A stretch of DNA of 6,895 bases, from assembly GCA_934476315.1 (NCBI GenBank), contig CAKSNQ010000063.1, positions 1 to 6,895 of the forward strand, written 5' to 3'. The notes below the pieces were generated by a model. That model ran no database searches and was not told where the DNA came from. It was given only the letters and a program-made list of their open reading frames with translations. The DNA comes from an uncultured Eubacteriales bacterium. Lineage in GTDB: Bacteria > Bacillota > Clostridia > Oscillospirales > CAG-272. Made by a program: the position numbers and the translations under genes. Shown here piece by piece: positions 1-4,580 of this stretch (the stretch's first letter is position 1; each line of letters starts with the position of its first letter).

Positions 1-26
1 TGAGACCGGAGGCACAAAAGAAAACC

Positions 27-58
27 GATTGCCGCGGTAGTACCTACCGCGGACAATC
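27..58. other. Strong stem-loop in upstream non-coding DNA
   Basis: Arms CCGCGGTAG (32-40) and CTACCGCGG (44-52) pair perfectly around TAC. The stem extends with GATTG (27-31) and CAATC (54-58) across one bulged A. No T-run follows on the + strand (the next bases are A-rich). On the - strand the hairpin is followed by a TTTTCTTTT stretch, so it could terminate leftward transcription. No gene is visible on either side within the window, so its role is uncertain. Confidence 0.5.
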
Positions 59-84
59 CACAAAAAAGAAAATGCCGCAAGGTT

Positions 85-161
85 TCGCCGCCTGCGGGCG
101 GCGACGCGGGGCTTTGCCCCCCGACTGCCCGCTTGCGGGCGAACGCCTTTTGAAAAAGGCG
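85..161. repeat. Run of four consecutive GC-rich stem-loops
   Basis: Four perfect inverted repeats follow each other almost without gaps: TCGCCGCC/GGCGGCGA (85-104), GGGGC/GCCCC around TTT (108-120), GCCCGC/GCGGGC (127-140) and CGCCTTTT/AAAAGGCG (144-161). No credible ORF covers them. The layout resembles REP-like or decayed intergenic repeat modules, but no family can be named from sequence alone. The whole stretch 1-253 has no gene that can be supported. Confidence 0.6.
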
Positions 162-219
162 GGCGAAAACTTTTAATAAAGAGACAGCGAAGCTTTGTGA
201 GGGGGGCGGGCGAAAACTT
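158..219 (+). repeat. 15-bp direct repeat pair (158-172, 205-219)
   Basis: GGCGGGCGAAAACTT occurs exactly at 158-172 and 205-219, starts 47 bases apart. Each copy is followed by a related AAAGA-GACAGC-GAAG tail. After the second copy, AAAAAGAC (221-228) pairs with GTCTTTTT (236-243), a weak terminator-like hairpin lying just upstream of the glnA-side promoter. Confidence 0.6.
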
Positions 220-251
220 AAAAAAGACAGCTGAAGTCTTTTTCCAAAACC

Positions 252-294
252 CATTGACAAACCCGTCTCTCTGTGCTACAATGAGCTGTCAATG
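252..294. promoter_or_regulatory. 8-bp inverted repeat bracketing promoter P1
   Basis: CATTGACA (252-259) and TGTCAATG (287-294) are perfect reverse complements 27 bases apart. One arm covers the -35 box and the other the predicted transcription start. This geometry would suit an operator bound by a dimer across the promoter. It does not fit the TGTNAN7TNACA GlnR/TnrA box of bacilli. The regulator is unknown and coincidence is possible. Confidence 0.35.
254..282 (+). promoter_or_regulatory. Sigma-70/SigA-type promoter P1 upstream of glnA
   Basis: A perfect -35 box TTGACA (254-259) is separated by 17 bases from -10 box TACAAT (277-282), which differs from consensus at one position. The expected transcription start is about 289-290, only a few bases before the terminator hairpin at 295-356. 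RNA from P1 would therefore be about 65-70 nt long unless termination is prevented. The -35 box is also one arm of an 8-bp inverted repeat (252-259/287-294). Confidence 0.8.
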
Positions 295-309
295 AGCAAA
301 GGCGTTCAT
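292..309 (+). promoter_or_regulatory. Candidate ANTAR-binding hexaloop (antiterminator)
   Basis: ATGAGC (292-297) and GTTCAT (304-309) can pair (6 bp with one G-U) around the six-base loop AAAGGC (298-303), which has A at loop position 1 and G at position 4. That is the loop signature known for ANTAR antiterminator targets. The hairpin uses bases of the 5' arm of the terminator at 295-356, so the two folds exclude each other. Known ANTAR targets have two such hairpins in tandem. No second A1/G4 hexaloop with a stable stem was found nearby, so this is either a variant or chance. Confidence 0.45.
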
Positions 310-356
310 CCCAAGGGGGGAGTCTCCCCCCTCTCGGATGACCCCTTTGCTTTTTT
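295..356 (+). terminator. Intrinsic terminator / attenuator in the glnA leader
   Basis: AGCAAAGG (295-302) pairs with CCTTTGCT (344-351), TCATCC (306-311) with GGATGA (336-341), and an inner G6/C6 stem (315-320/326-331) caps it. The final T of the outer arm begins a six-T run (351-356). It lies directly after promoter P1 and before any coding sequence, so it should cut P1 transcripts at about 65-70 nt. This fits attenuation of the downstream glnA gene, with release by the ANTAR protein encoded at 1942-2526. It could alternatively release a small RNA. Confidence 0.75.
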
Positions 357-415
357 GTGTAAAATTTCTCCCACGTACAAAAAATTTTTCTCCGTTTTTT
401 CGACTTTTCGGTCAA

Positions 416-437
416 TTTGCCGTAGAAAATCGGCAAA
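416..437. promoter_or_regulatory. Perfect 7-bp palindrome upstream of P2
   Basis: TTTGCCG (416-422) and CGGCAAA (431-437) pair around an 8-base spacer TAGAAAAT. It covers the -35 region of promoter P2 and ends 5 bases before its extended -10. It could be an operator. No regulator can be named. Confidence 0.35.
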
Positions 438-442
438 AACCG

Positions 443-451
443 TGCTATAAT
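443..451 (+). promoter_or_regulatory. Extended -10 promoter P2 of glnA
   Basis: TGCTATAAT has a perfect TATAAT hexamer (446-451) with the TGn extension. No good -35 box sits 17 bases upstream (TAGAAA at 423-428), which is usual for extended -10 promoters, and the region upstream is AT-rich. The start would be near 457-458, after the attenuator, so P2 would drive glnA independently of the leader terminator. Confidence 0.65.
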
Positions 452-511
452 ATTATGAAAAACATCCCCAACGCCCGCTAAATCATGTCAATCGGAAAAG
501 GAGTGTATACC

Positions 512-1726
512 ATGAAATATTCCAAGCAGGAGGTCCTGCAATACGTCGCCGAGGAAGACGTCAAGTTCATCCGTATGGCGTTCTGCGACGTTTTCGGCAA
601 ACAAAAGAATATTTCCCTGATGCCGCATGAACTGGAGCGGGCTTTTGCCGACGGCGTCGCCATCGATGCCTCGGCAATCCCGGGCTTTGGCGGCGAGGTC
701 CATTCCGACCTGTTCATCCACCCCGACCCCTCTACCCTCGCTCTGCTCCCGTGGCGTCCCGAGCACGGTAAGGTCGTCCGCATGTTCTGCAACGTCACCT
801 ACCCCGACGGACGACCCTACCCCGCGGACACACGCGCACTGCTCGCCCGCACCGTCGCGGACGCCGAGGGCGAGGGGCTTTCTTTCGCGTTCGGATCGGA
901 AATGGAGTTTTACCTGTTCCGCCGCGACGAGAACGGCGACGCGACAAACATCCCCTACGACAATGCCGGCTACATGGACATCGCCCCGGAGGACAAGGGC
1001 GAGAACGTCCGCCGCGAGATCTGCCTGACGCTGGAGCAAATGGGCATTCGCCCCGAAAGCTCCCACCACGAGGAGGGTCCCGGGCAGAACGAGATCGACT
1101 TCCGTTACGCCGACCCGCTCACCGCCGCCGATGACGCCGTGACCTTCCGTGCCGTCGTCAACACCATCGCCGCGCGCAGCGGTCTTGCCGCCGATTTTTC
1201 GCCCAAGCCGCTGGTCAATCATCCCGGCAACGGCATGCACATCAACTTCTCCGTCCGCGCGCAGGACGGCTCGGACGTCATGCCGCACGCCATCGCGGGC
1301 ATCCTTTCCCACATCGCGGAGTTGACGCTGTTCCTCAACCCGACGGAGCAGTCCTACCGCCGCTTCGGAAAGGACAAGGCGCCGCGCTTCATTTCGTGGT
1401 CGGAGGAAAACCGCTCCCAGCTCATCCGTATTCCCGCGGCGCGCGGGGAATACCGCCGCGCCGAATTGCGCTCGCCCGACCCGCAGTGCAATCCCTACCT
1501 TGCCTTTGCGCTTCTCATGCGCGCCGCCATGGACGGCATCCGGGAAAAGCGTCCTCTGCCGGAGAGCGCCGACCTGAACCTCTACACGGCGCCGCCCGAG
1601 ATCACCGCCCGCTATGCGCTCCTGCCGTCCTCGCTGGAGGCGGCGCGGGCGCTCGCCGCGGACAGTGCCTTCGTCGCTGCCGGGGTGCCGGAGGCGTTGA
1701 GAAAGGTCTATACCGCCGGTCGCTGA
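512..1726 (+). CDS. glnA: Type I glutamine synthetase, short and divergent
   Basis: Cytoplasmic enzyme joining ammonium to glutamate with ATP to make glutamine; the family forms dodecamers. The start is ATG 512, because AAAAGGAG (496-503) lies 8 bases upstream; an in-frame ATG at 485 has no such site. The 404-residue product keeps D52, metal ligands E130 and E132 (SEMEF), HHE (E187) and QNE (E194), H243 (NGMHINFS), NRS at 300-302, R306, and E318/R320 (AELRSPD). It is about 40 residues shorter than Bacillus GlnA: a loop before residue 260 is missing, and the last helix (the K..EW..Y...WE..Y tail) is absent, with no remnant in other frames. The usual flap Glu of the EAP motif reads Lys (KAP, 289-291), and the Arg equivalent to B. 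subtilis R62 is Gly. An ANTAR regulator gene follows. Identity as a GS-family protein is sure; normal activity and feedback are less so. Confidence 0.93.
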   Translation: MKYSKQEVLQYVAEEDVKFIRMAFCDVFGKQKNISLMPHELERAFADGVAIDASAIPGFGGEVHSDLFIHPDPSTLALLPWRPEHGKVVRMFCNVTYPDGRPYPADTRALLARTVADAEGEGLSFAFGSEMEFYLFRRDENGDATNIPYDNAGYMDIAPEDKGENVRREICLTLEQMGIRPESSHHEEGPGQNEIDFRYADPLTAADDAVTFRAVVNTIAARSGLAADFSPKPLVNHPGNGMHINFSVRAQDGSDVMPHAIAGILSHIAELTLFLNPTEQSYRRFGKDKAPRFISWSEENRSQLIRIPAARGEYRRAELRSPDPQCNPYLAFALLMRAAMDGIREKRPLPESADLNLYTAPPEITARYALLPSSLEAARALAADSAFVAAGVPEALRKVYTAGR

Positions 1727-1751
1727 ACCGGTCGCCGCATCCCCCGGCCCC

Positions 1752-1916
1752 GAGGGGCGCACACGGAGGGAGCCCGCGTGGGGATTCCCATGGAGGGCAC
1801 ACACCCGGCGAACCCGCGTGGGCGCGAGAGTTTTCCTCCGGGGGAGTGCGCCGGAGAACCCGCGAGAGCGCGGAAGTTTTCCCGCCGAGGGCGCACCCGC
1901 AAAGAGCGATTTCCGC
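1752..1916 (+). repeat. Imperfect array of about 45-bp repeats between glnA and the ANTAR gene
   Basis: Three imperfect copies start near 1752, 1792 and 1840, with a partial fourth at 1887. Each begins GAGGGC(G)CAC-like and carries AACCCGCGNG or CCCGCGTG in the middle. Copies 2 and 3 end in GAGTTTTCC or GAAGTTTTCC followed by CTCC or CGCC. Copies 2 and 3 each hold a small hairpin, CGCG-TGGG-CGCG (1815-1826) and CCGCG-AGAG-CGCGG (1860-1873). No reading frame here resembles the missing glutamine synthetase tail. Confidence 0.55.
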
Positions 1917-1941
1917 ACGACGGACAGAAAGGAGAGAGCGC

Positions 1942-2526
1942 ATGGAGCCGACACAACACACATACCGCGTCCTGCTGGTGTCCGCCGCCGAAAAGTTCAC
2001 CGCGTCTCTGCTCGGACTTCTGCCCGCGGAAACCTACGCGCCCGTGTGCGTGGCGACCGACACCGCCGCCGCGCGGCGCATGGCGCTCGAACAGCCGTTC
2101 GACCTGGCGATCATCAATTCGCCGCTCCCGGATGACTTCGGCGTGCGGCTGGCGCTCGACCTGTGCGACGGCGGAACGTGCGGCGTGCTTTTGCTGGTCA
2201 AGGCAGAGCACGCCTCGGAGATCACCGCCCGCGTCGCGCCGTACGGCGTACTGACGCTTGCCAAGCCGACCTCCGCCGCCATGCTCACCCAAACGCTGAC
2301 CCTGCTTTGCGGCACGCACGAGCGACTCTGCCGCATGGAGGCGCGGGCGGCGTCCATCGAGGAAAAAATGGAGGAAATCCGCATTGTCAACCGCGCAAAA
2401 TGCATCCTGATCGAGCAGCTCCGCATGACCGAACAGGAGGCGCACCGTTATATCGAAAAACAAGCCATGAACCGATGCGTGACCAAGCGTGCCATCGCAG
2501 AGGGGATTCTTTCCACATATAAGTAA
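1942..2526 (+). CDS. ANTAR-domain response-regulator antiterminator (GlnR/NitR-like)
   Basis: RNA-binding antitermination regulator of 194 residues. ATG 1942 has AAAGGAG (1928-1934) 7 bases upstream. Residues 9-120 form a receiver-like domain (RVLLV first strand, AKP with K108). The acidic pair is replaced by S14/A15, and the phospho-acceptor Asp position is N59 in AIINSPLPDDFG, so it is unlikely to be switched by phosphorylation. Residues 125-147 form a charged helix, as in NasT/AmiR-type proteins. Residues 139-190 are the ANTAR domain with its conserved features: NRAK (150-153), EA (166-167), AM (175-176) and a final VTKRAIAEGIL helix. In clostridia an ANTAR gene downstream of glnA is known to act in glutamine synthetase control. 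The likely target here is the leader at 292-356. The input signal is unknown; binding of GlnA or another partner is a guess. The gene shares the glnA strand and is probably cotranscribed with it. Confidence 0.9.
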   Translation: MEPTQHTYRVLLVSAAEKFTASLLGLLPAETYAPVCVATDTAAARRMALEQPFDLAIINSPLPDDFGVRLALDLCDGGTCGVLLLVKAEHASEITARVAPYGVLTLAKPTSAAMLTQTLTLLCGTHERLCRMEARAASIEEKMEEIRIVNRAKCILIEQLRMTEQEAHRYIEKQAMNRCVTKRAIAEGILSTYK

Positions 2527-2802
2527 CCCTGAAAATGTAAATAACCCCGAACCTTTTAGCCTGACAGAAAGACCCGTCCCCGCCCGGCGGCGACTTTTGA
2601 GATTTTTGTGAATTTTCGCCATGGGGCGCAGCCCGCCCCTGCGGAAGCCGCAATCTTCCCGAAATCCGCTCGCCGGGGTCTGAGAGTTCTCGCGGGACGG
2701 ATTTTTCGTCAGACAAGGCAAAAAGCCAAATATTTTAACACAGCATGACAGGAACTCCGCCCGGGAGTGGCGGGTCCGGAGCGCTCCTGCCGGCTACTGG
2801 TC
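2527..2802. other. Non-coding gap between the ANTAR gene and pyrG
   Basis: No ORF can be supported. The stretch holds hairpins GGGGCG/CGCCCC (2623-2639) and GGAAG/CTTCC (2643-2659) and a terminator-like structure at 2678-2706. A weak promoter candidate lies near the end: TATTTT at 2731-2736, with CAGACA at 2710-2715 at a short 15-base spacing. That candidate is too poor to list separately. Confidence 0.5.
2678..2706 (+). terminator. Probable terminator after the glnA-ANTAR unit
   Basis: GTCT (2678-2681) pairs with GGAC (2695-2698), allowing one G-U, and an inner GAG/CTC (2682-2684/2689-2691) closes a short loop. A five-T run follows at 2702-2706. The stem is modest and slightly asymmetric. 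GTCTGA (2678-2683) can also pair with TCAGAC (2709-2714), an alternative fold that would put the T-run in a loop. Confidence 0.4.
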
Positions 2803-2828
2803 GTGCCGCCGACGGCGGCGGAATGGAG
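2803..2828 (+). promoter_or_regulatory. Leader hairpin plus Shine-Dalgarno element of pyrG
   Basis: GCCGCCG (2805-2811) and CGGCGGC (2813-2819) form a near-continuous palindrome around one A. It is followed at once by GGAATGGAGG, whose GGAGG (2825-2829) lies 5 bases before the pyrG ATG. The same 26 bases with a single change recur at 4543-4568 before guaA. A hairpin this stable ending 5 bases from the ribosome site could influence initiation or be bound by a protein. Confidence 0.65.
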
Positions 2829-2834
2829 GTTTCT

Positions 2835-4442
2835 ATGACCAAATACATCTTTGTGACCGGTGGTGTCGTGTCCGGCCTGGGCAAGGGCATCACGGCGGCA
2901 TCCCTCGGGCGACTGCTCAAGGCGCGCGGACTCAAGGTCGCCGCGCAGAAGCTGGACCCGTACATCAACGTCGACCCCGGCACCATGAGTCCCTATCAGC
3001 ACGGCGAGGTCTACGTCACCGAGGACGGCGCAGAGACCGACCTGGACCTGGGGCACTACGAGCGCTTCATCGACGAGGACCTCAACCGCTTCTCCAACCT
3101 GACCACGGGCAAGGTCTACTGGAACGTGCTCAACAAGGAGCGCCGCGGCGAATACCTCGGCTCGACCGTGCAGGTCATTCCGCACGTCACCAACGAGATC
3201 AAGGATTTCGTCTACCGCGTCGGTAAGGAAACGGACGCGGACGTCGTCATCACCGAGATCGGCGGCACCATCGGCGACATTGAATCCCAGCCGTTTCTGG
3301 AGGCGGTGCGCCAGATCTCCCTGGAGGTCGGACGTGAGAACAGCCTGTTCATCCACGTCACGCTGGTGCCGTTTTTGCGCGGGTCGGACGAGCACAAGTC
3401 CAAGCCGACCCAGCACTCCGTCAAGGAATTACAGGGCATGGGCATCAACCCCAACATCATCGTCCTGCGCTGTGACGAGCCGCTGGAGGAGTCCATTTTC
3501 AAGAAAATTTCCCTGTTCTGCAACGTCAAGCCCGACTGCGTGATTGAAAACATCACCCTGCCGTACCTGTACGAGGCGCCCCTGATGCTGGAGAAGGCGA
3601 ATTTCTCCTCGGTCGTCTGCCGCGAGCTGGGGCTGGACGCGCCCGCGCCCGACCTGACAGAGTGGTCGGACATGGTGCGACGCATCAAGGAGCGTCAGCT
3701 TGAGGTGCACATCGGGCTGGTCGGAAAGTACGTTCAGCTCCACGATGCCTATCTCTCGGTCGCCGAGGCAATGCGTCATGCAGGCTACACGCTCAACACG
3801 CACATCCGGATTCACTGGATCGACTCCGAGGACCTGACCGGGGAAAACGCCGACGAGACGCTCGGCAACCTGGACGGCATCATCGTCCCGGGCGGCTTCG
3901 GCTCGCGCGGCATCGAGGGCATGATCCTCGCGGCGCGCTACGCAAGAGAGCATGACCTGCCGTATTTCGGCATCTGCCTTGGCATGCAGATCGCCGTCAT
4001 CGAGTACGCCCGCCATGTCGCGGGCATCGCCGACGCCGATTCGGGAGAGTTTAACGAGCTGTGCCGCAACAAGGTCATCGACTTCATGCCGGGGCAGAGC
4101 GACGACATCGACAAGGGCGGCACCCTGCGTCTCGGCGCTTACCCCTGCGTCATCCGCGAGGGGACGACCATGGCACGTTGCTACGGAACGACGACCATTT
4201 CCGAGCGTCACCGCCACCGCTATGAGTTCAACAACGATTACCGCGACGCCCTCACCGCCGCCGGTCTGACGCTCTCCGGGCTTTCCCCCGACGGCAGACT
4301 GGTCGAAACGGTCGAGCTGTCCGACCGTCCGTTCTACGTCGGCGTGCAGTACCACCCCGAGTTCAAATCGCGTCCCAACCGCGCTCACCCGCTGTTCCGC
4401 GGCTTCATCGAGGCGGCGCTCGACCGGGCGCAGTCCCGCTGA
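2835..4442 (+). CDS. pyrG: CTP synthase (glutamine-hydrolysing)
   Basis: Makes CTP from UTP, using ATP and ammonia from glutamine; last step of pyrimidine nucleotide synthesis, cytoplasmic. The 535-residue product has the usual family length. The N-terminal synthetase domain (about 1-265) starts with MTKYIFVTGGVVSGLGKG, with the P-loop SGLGKG at 13-18, and contains EIGGTIGDIES and GSDEHKSKPTQHSVKEL. The C-terminal class I glutamine amidotransferase domain (about 290-530) has nucleophile C381 in GICLGMQ, and H507 and E509 in YHPEF. ATG 2835 is chosen because GGAGG lies 5 bases upstream and homologues begin at this MTKY; upstream in-frame ATGs at 2745 and 2823 would add residues foreign to the family. 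No substitution of a key residue was seen. It follows the ANTAR gene after 308 bases and precedes guaA by 138 bases on the same strand. Confidence 0.97.
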   Translation: MTKYIFVTGGVVSGLGKGITAASLGRLLKARGLKVAAQKLDPYINVDPGTMSPYQHGEVYVTEDGAETDLDLGHYERFIDEDLNRFSNLTTGKVYWNVLNKERRGEYLGSTVQVIPHVTNEIKDFVYRVGKETDADVVITEIGGTIGDIESQPFLEAVRQISLEVGRENSLFIHVTLVPFLRGSDEHKSKPTQHSVKELQGMGINPNIIVLRCDEPLEESIFKKISLFCNVKPDCVIENITLPYLYEAPLMLEKANFSSVVCRELGLDAPAPDLTEWSDMVRRIKERQLEVHIGLVGKYVQLHDAYLSVAEAMRHAGYTLNTHIRIHWIDSEDLTGENADETLGNLDGIIVPGGFGSRGIEGMILAARYAREHDLPYFGICLGMQIAVIEYARHVAGIADADSGEFNELCRNKVIDFMPGQSDDIDKGGTLRLGAYPCVIREGTTMARCYGTTTISERHRHRYEFNNDYRDALTAAGLTLSGLSPDGRLVETVELSDRPFYVGVQYHPEFKSRPNRAHPLFRGFIEAALDRAQSR

Positions 4443-4459
4443 AAGCAGCGTTCGCGTGT

Positions 4460-4492
4460 TGTCCGCGTACTGTCCGCATACTGTCTGCGTGC
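4460..4492 (+). repeat. 11-bp tandem repeat, three copies
   Basis: TGTCCGCGTAC (4460-4470), TGTCCGCATAC (4471-4481) and TGTCTGCGTGC (4482-4492) lie head to tail, with a poorer copy possible just before. GTCCGCA (4472-4478) can also pair with TGCGGAC (4490-4496). It starts 18 bases after the pyrG stop. No T-run follows, so it is not an ordinary terminator. Confidence 0.65.
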
Positions 4493-4542
4493 GGACGAGC
4501 GCCTCTCCCCCCGGTATGTCTCATGGAAATTCACCATATTTT

Positions 4543-4568
4543 GTGCCGCCGTCGGCGGCGGAATGGAG
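4543..4568 (+). promoter_or_regulatory. Leader hairpin plus Shine-Dalgarno element of guaA
   Basis: GCCGCCG (4545-4551) and CGGCGGC (4553-4559) pair around one T, followed by GGAATGGAG. This is the same as the pyrG leader element at 2803-2828 apart from the central A/T. Here GGAG (4565-4568) is 12 bases from ATG 4581, a long spacing, whereas pyrG has 5. Confidence 0.65.
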
Positions 4569-4580
4569 ATTAAGATTACT

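Noticed and set aside
27..58. Terminator of an upstream + strand gene
   Set aside because: The hairpin is followed by A-rich, not T-rich, sequence on the + strand, and no upstream coding end can be shown.
254..294. GlnR/TnrA operator at promoter P1
   Set aside because: The TGTNA and TNACA half-sites are not in the required order or spacing.
218..436. Small - strand ORF over the glnA leader
   Set aside because: It runs through both promoters and the terminator, has no ribosome site evident, and its product resembles nothing known.
1396..1941. Upstream extension of the ANTAR frame into the 3' part of glnA
   Set aside because: The frame is open only because of high GC. The extension overlaps glnA and resembles no protein, and ATG 1942 has a good ribosome site.
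488..1963. Long - strand ORF (491 codons) opposite glnA
   Set aside because: Its product has no recognisable domain and a skewed Arg/Gly/Val/Ala make-up. It mirrors a clear + strand gene in GC-rich DNA, as do the long - strand ORFs opposite pyrG (3429-4388) and guaA (4521-6320).
2745..2834. N-terminal extension of pyrG
   Set aside because: The added 30 residues are low-complexity and unlike the family. They include the leader hairpin, and GGAGG is correctly spaced for ATG 2835.
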